This document shows positions 12,501-24,500 of a stretch of 64,000 nt of DNA, one piece after another; position 1 is the first letter of the stretch, and each line of letters starts with the position of its first letter. The notes beneath the pieces were generated by a model. It saw nothing but the letters and a program-made list of their open reading frames with translations, did not search any database and was not told the origin of the DNA. The stretch is from Pelecanus crispus. Taxonomy: Eukaryota; Chordata; Aves; Pelecaniformes; Pelecanidae. Position numbers and translations under genes: made by a program. The stretch is from positions 30,689,150-30,753,149 of the forward strand of contig NC_134653.1 in the NCBI RefSeq assembly GCF_030463565.1. Reading direction: 5' to 3'.

Positions 12501-15500
12501 TTCCCCTCTATTTCAGCAGAAAGTGATGTCCTCCTGCATTTAAGTATTTCAAAGAACTGTGTCCTCTTACTCATAATTTATACTTCAAGGAACTGCACGC
12601 TAACACACAGACCCTTTATCCATCCCCCAGAAAAAAAGTGTTCTCAGGTAGATCATTGCTTCAAATATCTTTGGAAAGACCAAGTTTCAGGAGTTAATCT
12701 TTCCACCCCCGGGGTCACTGGCAGACAGGGAAGCCCCACACTGACCTCCATCATTACCTTTCAGAGTGGTATAGTCTATTTTCTGCTTGATCTTAGCCAT
12801 TTCCACCACGTATGCCGAGGACTGGGTCAGAACAAGTAGCCGGTCTCGTGCTTTGAACCCGTTCCTGTCATATTTTATCACGGGGGTCACATACTGAAAA
12901 CAACAAGGTGGTATCAGCATTTCTCACTCCCGCAGGGTCCTGTGCTGGAAGCAGTTCAGCGAGGAGCAGCACTGCACTACGGAGCTGCAGATCCCAACTC
13001 ACAACAGCTGCTGCCAACCTCTGCTTAGAATCATCTGGGTTTTTTTATATTTGGAAATTCAGATGGCAGAAACATGCTTTGAGAAAGATGGTTTACCTTT
13101 GCCCTCTGGGCAATAACCATGGGAAGTGCAGTGCACACACCTGCACTTCTCCTGCCCATTACAGCTCATATAGGGCTAATAATGCTTTTTAAGCTTTAAT
13201 AACAGCAATCTTAAATAATTTTTGTCTAGGTGCATTTTGAGACCCATCTCCAATTTAAAAGCAAGGAAATACTCGCTACACTGCTATTCGGCAGCCTGCC
13301 CTCCTGCATAGGCATGGCTGCAAGACAGCCTCAGGTGTCACGGACCACCCAGTCTGTGTGACCAACCAGGACTCCAGTGAAGCTGGTTCGAGGGCTGCTG
13401 AGCTCCAGCTGTCCTTCCCTTACCTTGATCTTCTCACCGTGGATGAGCTGCAGTACTTTGGGGTTTATATCATTCTCTTCTGAGGAGCAAACCAGAAAGA
13501 TAAACTGAGTATAGGCAACAGATGGCCACCACTCCCACCAGCAAAACAGAGAGCTGCATTAATTGTCTTTATCCCATTTGTCCTTGTCCCCTTGGTACAC
13601 TCCCTTCTAAACTGGGGGTGTTCACTTCCAGCTACTCCTAAACCCATTTCAGTGATTCTTCCTGCCTGACAAGTAATTCACACTGGGAGTTACTGGCTGT
13701 TCTTGGGTCTGTTCTTGGTTCAGGCCCTGGCACAGGAGGACTTGTGCTGAGAAACACCCAGAGCGTTTTTCCTTCTGCACAGCGCTCCAGCTGAAGCTCT
13801 CTGAGAGCTTCCAGTAATGACCCCAGCATCTCACTGCTACCACACCCTACCCAGTCTCCCAGATCCCTTGCCCTGCCATTGTGCTACTAGGGCTTTCTTT
13901 GCATGCCTTTTATGTGCTTAACACCAACTACATGGATTCCCAAGATTCACATCTCTCCTTCCCAGCAGCTCCAGTCCGTAGGGCTGGATCCCCACAGCTG
14001 GCCATGCTGCACTGCAACATTCCCGCTCAGCCTCCCTGCTCCATCCAGCACAGCGAGGATGATCCTGATCCATCCCAGCCCATAGGGGATGTTGCTTGGG
14101 TTTATGGCTCTCTGGCCCAGGAGGGATTCCAGTTTGAGAGCAAAGTCTGGCAGACTGATTGCCACGTTTACGTCACTAGACATGACAGGGCAAAGGAATT
14201 TAAATGGTAGGGCCCAAATGCAGCAGATAATACTGCCTCTGTCAGATGGGAATTTCTCTTAGAAACTGAATCTGTTTTGTCAAACAGAATTTTCCTGAGC
14301 AAGAACCATGTGGCTGAGTCCTTCAGGGGTTTGCTGTGTACTCACTTAGTCGGGTGTCCATGAAAGGCTGGTTTACACTCTGCAGGTAGCCCTCCTTCTT
14401 CCCTCTGAAAACAGCACTTGCTACCGCTTTTTGCTGTAACTGTTTTGAGAAGGAACAGCCTTTATCCTCTTCGAGTTTCTCCATTCCATTAGCCACATCA
14501 GCAGTTATAATGTAGGCACTGTTACTACACAACATCATCCTTTTACTCATGCAGTATCTACCTGACTCATGCTGCATTTCTTCCAACATCTTTAGGTTAT
14601 TCCTGTATTACCAAATAAAAGGGTAGTATGGACTAAACAGTCCTACGGATCTTTTCTTATTTATGGATCCTTTCTAATTACATGAAGTATGGTTTTAGTG
14701 CCATAAGATTAAGACCCACATGTCTGTAGGAGAACTGCACTGTACATTGCAAGTGCCACCAAAACAAACACCTGACTCCAGGCTCAGGAATGTTTACTCA
14801 GCGAGAGGAGCAGCGGTGTGTCAGAAGGTGCAGTCCATTTCAGACCGTTCACAGAGAGCGGATATCACACATGCACAGTGTGTTTTAACTTGCACATTTG
14901 CATTCCACGTATTAGTTACCTGCACCTTCCTCTCAGCAGTAACACCTTGGCAGTATTTCCTCACTAGGTTCCTAATGCAGATTTTCTGTAGCATCTCTGA
15001 TGTCTACATTAAAAAAAAAAAGAAGAAAAAGTAGTGAAGTTATGCAAACAACTCCTGCTGCAGTCCTAACAAATACTTGCTTGGTGCAAGCTGTTTTTAA
15101 CATCTAGTCACAACTCATCTGAGCTCCCCAAGCCTAGAACCCCACCTATCAAAGAGCTTTGCTACCAGAGAAGGGTTAACGCCCAGCAGCAGCTGAAGGA
15201 TGCAGAACACCAAGTGGCTGAGTCATTATTAGAGTTACTAAAAGCAGCAAACCCCATCTGTCACCCCCAGACGAGACTGCGGCACTGCACACATAGCATA
15301 CCATTAGCAATGCTCTTCACCTTACCTTCCGCCTGAGCTTTCTGATTTACTGCGCCCACCTCACCCACTGAGCACCAGCCGCAGCTGGCATAGGAGTGAC
15401 CTGCTCTGGTCCCGAGCCAGGCTAAGCAGGATCAAAGGGGCCATAACAAATGTCAGCAGCTGTTGCTAAGTGAGAGTTCTGCTGGAAGCAATTAGAGTTT

Positions 15501-18500
15501 GTCCAATTCATGCACTGAGGCTACCTGTCCTGCCAAAGCCCAAAGAAGATGAAAGGCTACAAGCCTGTCTGTGCCGCAAGCTTAAAACATCGTGGGATTA
15601 ATTTTGTCGTTAATAGGGCTCATGAGTTCACTTTTCTGTCAGTGCATCTTCCTTTCTATTCCTTAAAACAAAAGTACCAAGCTGCCTCCTTTCCCTTGGA
15701 AACTTAAGTGACAGCACCATTCCTCCCACTCCCATCCTCCCCCAAATACAGAGGATCTCAGGGTCTTCCAAAGGCTCTGCCATCATGCCTGAACAGAGGA
15801 CAAGCCAGCAGGAGACCACTGCTCTTTTCCAACATGAAGCATGCACACAAGTGACCACAGAACAGAAGCCATCTTCACCTCTCCCAAAGCCTGCAGCAAC
15901 CCTCACCTCTTCCAGGATGGAAGGAGGTTGGAGCCAGCTCTTGTCCAAGACATTTTTTGGAACATGGTCTCTGAGCTTCATCAAGTAGTTGTACTGCACA
16001 AGCTGCACAAATTCAGTGTTCTCTGGGCAAAGGGGTTTCTTCCGATTGATGAAGCCATTTATGAATCTACAGAAAATGTCCAAACCAGAACTTACATGTT
16101 ACCTTCAGAAATCAATGGAAGTGAAAGGCAAGACACAGAAGGCACACAACAGGCTAACAGATCATTGACATTAACTCAGGTACGCCTGTGTTACAGCAAT
16201 GGAAATGTTAAGCTTTATAATATTCCAAACATGAACATTTTTTTCCAAGTTCTGTTGACCAAAATACAGTGCTTTGGAGTTAGAAAGGAAGATCAGCTCT
16301 ACGTCTGATGCAGTATTCAGGAGCTGGGTTTAAGGGACTGGAGAGGGAGGACCATATATAAGAGAATGGACAGGCATGCAAAAGACTGGTTTGGAGATCC
16401 TCTGTTCCAATATAAAGTAGTAGAGCAACAGAAATTTGTGCAAGTCAGAGAATTCATGAAGAGGTGACAGGCATTTCTGATCAACCCCATCTGGCAACTG
16501 TCCTAACTACCACGAGAGCTTAGAAATGGGTGTGAAGGAGATGGTTTTGACTCACTCTACTGTCAGTATTCTGGAATCATTGTCCAGAGACCAACACCAG
16601 GCTGTGACCCACAACCCTCCCCATGACCACCACACAGTGATAGTTACTTCCTGATTATCTGAACTGCCCATGTCCTCTTCTTGGCCTCCTTCCGTGCCAG
16701 AGCTCCTCGCCAACAAGCCTCCAGCTTGATAGCTGCAAGAATTAATCAGGTCCTTTTACTAGCATCAGAGGTCCTGTGCCATACTATCCTTTAAATTCAC
16801 ACAGCAGAAGTTATAACTGGCTCTTTTGCAGCTCTTCCCATCAGCTGATGTTTAGAATAATTTTAGAACTTTTTCTTTTCCATAATAATGGATCTGGCAC
16901 TACCTGCACTGTAGAGCTCAACATCAAGGCTGTACACACCAAGTACCTCATCTCAGAAAGCAGGCCTTTGGGCCTGCAGCATTATTTATCAGCCTGTCTA
17001 CTGCGATAAGAGGGTTTGTCTCCCTAGCAGTTAGCGAGCAATTCCCTCAGTACCCCAGAACATCCCCACATGCATGACAGAGGGTACTGCCGCTGCACAG
17101 AGCTGCTCACACACCTGATGCCTGCATGAGGCCAAGAGCAGCACATGATGTGAGGAGCTAAACAGAACTAAAGGGACCTCTATGAATACGCTTCAAACAG
17201 ATGTCACCTGCATCTGACCCCAGCACCCACAGCTCCACAGGGAAGCTGCAAGTGCTATCTGCAGCAACATGGATTCGTGACCTCCTAAAGCTACAACTCC
17301 TATTGGAAAGCACAGCCCTAAGAAGAAAATCCTGAATTCCAGAGCCCATACCTGCTTCTCTCTTCTTCTTGTACTCTCTCTTTCCAAGGCATCCTTTATA
17401 TTTGGCCTGTAGTCTTGAAACTGGCAAAAAAAAGCAGAGACATTGCTCGTATCTACAGGATCACAGCGTTCAAGAGCTGTGCTCGCAGAAATCGGACAAC
17501 ACATGCTAAGGCACAGGAAGGTCTGCACAATCAGCAAAGAACAAAGGTGCCAAAACACCAACAGGACCAGAAGTAGCCCGCATAGGTAAATGTGCCTTTA
17601 GGCAGCCCCACCCATGTATACATTTCAAGCAGGTACAAACAGGTAGGATGAGACAGGTGGTATACCAATCCCAGGGGAAAGGTACTTAGTGCATCTAGAC
17701 ATGGACCAACAGTTACTAGTAGTACCAAGGAGCTCTAAAGGAGATACGTGTCTAGAACTCAAGCAATATAGCTAGTCATTTCTCCCCACCCTAGAAAAAG
17801 ATTACTAAGTTTTCCTTGGACTCTCCATAGCTATACAGACCAGGGGTCTCAGCTCTCACCATGGTGCATCTGCTGCAGGAACCTGGAGCCCAGAAACACA
17901 GTTCACCCAGGCTCTGATTCTTAGTCTATAGATAAAGGGAACTGGAACCATACCTAACAAGTGCTTTCTGAATTCAAATGCATCTTCAGTAGCAAACAGA
18001 GTCTTTGGGAACCGAATGAATATTTTGGTTCTGAAAAAGAGACCATAAACAGCTTACAGTGAGCCATTGTTTCAGCTGCCCTAACCAAGCTCAGAGTCCT
18101 CCAACTAGCTGTAATACTGACAAGTTACATCTCCTTCCATAACCAGTCTTCATTTGTCTAGCTTGCATATCCTGAAAGGCTGCAAAGGACTTGGCAAAGG
18201 GTGGCAGGGAGAGGGAAGGAGGCAAAACACCAGTTACTGCACGAGGTCCCAGATGCCCTGGAAGGTGCAGTGGGGAGGCCTCTGCCTTTACATGACTTCT
18301 AATTCTCAACACTGTGATCCCTGCAAATTTCCCAGGAACTGTGGAGCTCAGGACAAGCAGCTGAAACCCAGTGAAAACAGGCTTCCTTATCTTAGCTATT
18401 ATCCTAGCCATTAATTCATGGGTTCTGATAGCTATAGGTTGAAGGTGACATTAGAGCCCTGCCTTGCCCTTGTCTTTAGCAAGGAGGACAAGTTGTGGTT

Positions 18501-21500
18501 CAGGAGTGGTTGCAAAAGGCAGTTAAAAAAAGAACTCAAGCCTAAGGCAGGCAAATTGCCTCAGGCTGCCCAAGCAAGCAGGGAGACCTGGAGCTGAAGC
18601 AAGGCAGCCCATCTCCCCTAACCCAGAGATGGAAGAAACTCAGCTGGACTCAAACTTCCATAGAAATAGGCAGGTAAAAATAAAGAGGAAATTTATGCAC
18701 CTGGGCTTTTTATTTATCCCCTTGCTCTGTGCATTGTATGCCTTCAGGGTGAGCTTACTTGGGCCTTTTAAAGAGGTCACTTATCAGAAGCTGTTAGGTT
18801 TGCAGACCCAGACAGGTCCGCCCAGTTCACATGGTCAAGCAAGAGCCAAGCTGAGGGATCTGTTCACACCACTACATCTTGTGGCTCTCCGGGAAGGGCC
18901 ACATGGTGGCTTGCAGTCAGACAAGACAGAGGATCAAATATGGCAAGCACCATGCAGCTGAACAACAGAGATCACAGCCAGAGAAAGGAAATTTACCTTC
19001 CTAATTTGTATTCCTCAGGCTTGTAACCAATATGCTTGATGAGCCTCTCCACACCCTCAGCTGCTGGCCCATGCCAATGTGGCCAGGTAGCCGGACAGAG
19101 GGATTTATACCTGAAAGATCAGCAAGACATCAACATACATGACTTTATGTTTGAGGAACCCCTTCCTGAAACTGCCCCCCCCCCCCCCCCCCGAAAAAAA
19201 TTCCTACTGCTTTATTCAAGGCAGAAGATGCCAAAGCAGATCAAAATGGTTACAGACAAAAGACACATACAAAGGTTATCTTTGATGCAGAAGAGTGTCT
19301 GCAGACACCTCTGCATCTCATATCACTAGGAATTGACATTTAAACAAACCTTGCTCTGAAGCTGTCACGGGAGGGCAGGTTTATCTGGCTAGAGGGCAAA
19401 ACAGTTCCACTTACCTTTGCAAGAAGAGTTCATACTTCCGCCGATACGCAAAGCCAGCTCGCCTCACCCGCAAATGCTCCATCAGGCCCAGGTATTTCAC
19501 CTGATGTCGGATCAGATAATCATCAAACTTCCCCCTGTAGTAAGAACACATGTACTCACTGGTAAATACTGTCTGTGGAAGCTCATTCACTTGTCCATGT
19601 ATTGGGACAAATAAGGAAGGAATCAAATCCACAATTACCCAAGGTGATGACTTTGCTGCTAGCTTAACTAAGATTTTAATTTACAAACCCACACCCCCCA
19701 TATATATGCTGTACCTAGCTACAAGCTAAAGTCTCCCTCACTTTATTCCTTTATCTCAATTGTGTCTTCAGCCCAATGTCTTACCAGGCTCCTTGTTCTC
19801 ATTCGGTTTAATGCATCGGACATAAGAAGGCTCCTTGGACATCAGGATTTCTATAAGACTCATCAGACTGTTTTTGAACTGGGTTGCAACCTAAGATGAC
19901 ATTGAAAGAACTTTCTTAGCTTTGGAACTCATCACTGCAGTAACTGAAATCAACTCGTTCCCTGCACCCATCTTAAAACTGTAAGTGAAAGGCTGACCTA
20001 TGCATGAGTACTGCGAAGCTTTTGAAGCATAGTCAATCATAAGTTACCTGGACAGAGTGCTTAGCTGGAATATTTGAACCCCTGCCACGCAGCTGGACAT
20101 ACAAGGCAGCCCTTCAGAAACTACTGTTGGATGCTAGGCACAGGGCTCATTTTAGAAGGATGCATTAATAACAACATTAAGGTATGTCACTTTGCTAGCT
20201 GCTGTCTCAGCAACATCACTGTTCAACTACCAGGAAGCTAGCAGGGGTGTAACACCAGCAAAAAAACCCCACTGAATTCAGGACTAAAGACAGGATCAGT
20301 GGTTAAATCAAGACTTGGGAAGTTGAGTTTATATTCAGAGTTAAGACTAAAGATGAAACTCACAGTCTCTGGTCTCCTCCTGTTGTCTAGTTCTGACAGT
20401 AAAAAGCAGTCTCTAACAATACCATTTTTAGAGTTGCACAGCACCTGAAACAGAAGTGAAAAGCTGCCTTATTTAGCAGCCATGCTATTTCTACTGTGAT
20501 CCTTCTAAGCTTGAACAGCACAGCTATAAGGACACACATGTGGGCGCCTAAAGAACATTGCTAAGGAGAAATGTATGTTCATGTTTGCTACAGACATTAA
20601 ATACATCTTCTGCAAAATGTTTCTGCTTCAAGCAAGGTAACCTAAGAGAACAGCATTCCTTTTTTGTTCTTACCTCTTTCAGGTTTCTGTACAGTAGATC
20701 ATTATTCTTCTCCAGAAATCCTGATGGAAAAAAAAAAGTTTAATTGTTTTGGAGGCTACACACTTTAGCACAAAATCTGGACATTTATATACCCCCCTTG
20801 ATGAACAAGAAAGGTGACCTTGTATCAACGGACGAGGAGAAGGCTGAGGTACTCAACAACTTCTTTGCCTTGGTCTTCACTGGCAACCTCTCTCCTCACC
20901 CCTCCCGAATTGATGGACCAAAAGATGGGGACCAGGGGGGTAAAGCCACTCCCACTGTAAGGGAAGATCAGGTTCGAGACCACCTGAAGAACCTCAATGT
21001 ACACAAGTCTACGGGACCTGATGAGATGCATACCAGAGTCCTGAGGGAATTGGCTGACGCAGTTGCCAAGCCACTCTCCATGATATTTGAAAAGTCATGG
21101 CAGTCAGGTGAAGTCCCTGCTGACTGGAAAAAGGGGAATGTTGTGCCCATTTTTAAAAAGGGAAGAAAGGAAGACCCTGGGAACTATCGACCTGTCAAGC
21201 CTCACCTCTGTGCCTGGGAAGATCATGGAACAGATCCTCCTAGAAGATATACTCAAGCACATGGAGGACAGGGAGGTGATTCGAGACAGCCAGCACGGAT
21301 TCACCAAGGGCAAGTCCTGCCTGACCAACCTAGTGGCTTTCTATGAAGGAGTAACTGCATCAGTGGACAAGGGAAAAGCAATGGATGTCATCTACTTGGA
21401 TTTCTGTAAAGTGTTCGACACAGTCCCCCACAACATCCTTCTCTCTAAATTGGAGAGATACGGGTTTGATGGGTGGACTGCTCGATGGATAAGGAATTGG

Positions 21501-24500
21501 CTGGATGGTCGCATCCAGAGGGTTGTGGTCAATGGCTTGATGTCCACATGGAGACTGGTGACAAGTGGGGTCCCTCAGGGGTCTGTACTGGGACCGGTGC
21601 TATTTAACATCTTCATCAATGACATAGACAGTGGGATTGAGCGCACCCTCAGCAAGTTTGCAGATGACACCAAGCTGAGTGGTGCCATTGACACACCAGG
21701 AGGGTGAGATGTCATCCAGAGGGACCTGGACAAGCTGGAGAGGTGGGCCTGTGTGAACCTCATGAGGTTCAACAAGGCCAAGTGCAAGGTCCTGCACCTG
21801 GGATGGGGCCACCCCTGATATCAATACAGGCTGGGGGATGAAGGGATTGAGAGCAGCCCTGCGGAGAAGAACTTGGGGGTACTGGTGGATGAAAAGCTGG
21901 ACATGAGCCGGCAATGTGCGCTTGCAGCCCAGAAAGCCAACCAAATCGTGGGCTGCATCAAAAGCAGCGTGGCCAGCAGGCTGAGGGAGGTGATTCTGCC
22001 CCTCTACTCTGCTCTGGTGAGACCCCACCTGGAGCACTGCGTCCAGCTCTGGGGCCCTCAGCACAAGAAGGACATGGACCTGCTGGAGCGGGTCCAGAAG
22101 AGGGCCACAAAAATGATCTGAGGGCTGGAACACTTCTCCTACGAGGACAGGCTGAGAGAGTTGGGATTGTTCAGCCTAGAGAAAAGGCTGCGAGGAGACC
22201 TTATTGCGGCCTTCCAGTACTTAAAGGGGGCCTACAGGAAAGATGGGGAGAATCTTTTTAACAAAGCCTGTTGTGACAGGACAAGGAATAACGGATTTAA
22301 ACTAAAGAAGAATAGATTTAGAATAGACGTTAGAAAGAAATTTTTTACCATGAGGGTGGTGAAGCACTGGAACAGGTTCCCCAGAGAGGTGGTGGAGGCC
22401 CCATCCCTGGCAACATCCCAGGTCAGGTTGGACGGGGCTCTGAGCACCCTGATCTGGTTAAAGCTGTCCCTGCTCACTGCAGAGGGGTTGGGCTGGATGG
22501 CCTCTAAAGGTCCCTTCCAACCCAAAGCATTCTATGATTCTATGAAAAATTCTCACTGCATTCACATTTAAGACTTCCAAGTAACAGTACCTTCAGAGGA
22601 CAGATATTTTGTAATTCACCTTCCCATCAAGTTATCATCTACCACATTGGCTTAAAAGCTGAGGTTCACACTCACCAACAGCACAGTAAGTGACTTCTCC
22701 TGCGTAGTGAAGGAGGCGGAAATCCACCCAGTCAATGGATTTCCGTGTTTTCTGGTCTGCAAGCTTGCGACTGCAGGAAAAAAAGAAAACACCAAGAGAA
22801 AAAGCAGCAAACAGACTTCCTCAGCTTGTAGAAAGTCTCCTGCACAAAAAGCACCTGTAGCACAGCTGGAAGTCTAATGTTTGTTCCTATTGACGTGGCT
22901 CTGACTATATAGTTACGGCCTATAATCAAATTATCATCTTATCTGTGCATTCTGAACAGCTAGCAGCAGAGAATGGGAGTCAGATACCTAAACTCCTCAG
23001 AATATCTATGACCTATCCATTGCCATTTGGCAATGACCACCCTTTCCAGAAGTATCAAGATTTCTTCCCATAACATTCATTTAAGTACATTCTCATTGCC
23101 TCTGTGAGGAAAAGATCACCAGCTTCCTCAATTTCAAAGTGAAACCGTGCAGGAGGGGAAAGGATTGTTTGAGATATTTTGCCCTAGAGCAAGAACCCAA
23201 ATGCAAAGGAGGAATCAAAATTTTCAAGAATAGCAGGAAGATTTTAGAAGGCAAGGACTCCAGGGAGGGGGCAGAGGGAGGGGGGGAGCAACTTAACAGT
23301 TTAAGTTTCAGCTTTGTAAGCACTCACTACAGCAGAGTTGTGTGTCACAACAGCACATTAGTACATCAAAGTTCCTTTCTAAGAGTATTGCCAAGTACAG
23401 ATCCCATTTAAGTAGCTCTAGCACTTCTATTTAAAGATTTTAATCAAGCAGAACAGTGTTAAGGCACATTGTGGTGACAAGGAAGTTGGCTACAAATTTT
23501 CCACTTGGCTGTGATGAACTTCAGAGATGTAGAAATGGTGACAATTCAGCAGCGTGACTCTGAATTTATGACTTGTCAAAGCCTGTCGGTAGGCTTCTGC
23601 TGGGAACTGCCAAAACAGCCCACCGCCAGCATGTTAATCTGCCACCAAAACCGAATCCGAAAATACCACAAATTGAGTATTAACCAAAATACCACTCATC
23701 TGGGAGATTTCAGCAGGAGCATGTTTCTTTCCTCTTTGTACTCAAAGCTCACACATATCAAGATGGACTTAAACGTACCCCTCACAGCCTAGGGCATTAG
23801 GCTCCTCTTCACAATATCTTCATATTTCTCTGGTGTCAATGGGGGACAAAACCATCTATGGCCAAAGCCATCTAACCTTCTTGAGCTAAAATCATGGGCC
23901 AAAGCCATCTAATCTTCAGTCCTTAATTTTAGTGTGGAATAAAACCAGACTCAAAGATCATCATCACACTAGTAAAGAGACACCACCATCTCCCCAGTAC
24001 CCCAGGTCATGCTCTAGCAGCGTAGCACATTACAACATTAGACAGTGGAAGGGCTGCTTGATTGTCTTTGGTACAAAGCAAAAATTGTTCCCTCCCCAAT
24101 ACTTTGCTTGGGTTAGAGATAGAAGAGTTTCCTCTGTGATAGGATACAGAATGTAAATGCATACGTCACAAAGTGGGCATGATCTCCTACTTTCTCTTCC
24201 AGCTTTTCCAAGAAGCTCAAATCAGTCGCTTCACCAGGTCGTAAACATTCTTCATCCTGGAGCAACAGACACCAGATCAAACTCTGCTCTGAACAGACTA
24301 CTCCCTCCTCACTAACACTTAGTATAACTTTGTTATGCAAAACCAAAGAGCTTGGTTATAATTTGAGATTAGCTCTCTTTTATACAAGCAATTTCCTAGT
24401 TAAATTTAGAGCTTCATTTATCTGTTTTCAGTAGATCTGTCAAGATAAATCAAGTTAAGTCAAATCTGGCTTTTTCTTCCAAATTTGGAAATGCCCTGCC

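Noticed and set aside
15628..15906. Continuation of the MYO1H exon 24 open frame into the intron
   Set aside because: A consensus donor (GAG|GTGAGG) at 15907 ends the exon and the family sequence continues in exon 25.
20825..22525. Minus-strand open frames across the CR1
   Set aside because: They are reverse-strand shadows of the CR1 reverse transcriptase.
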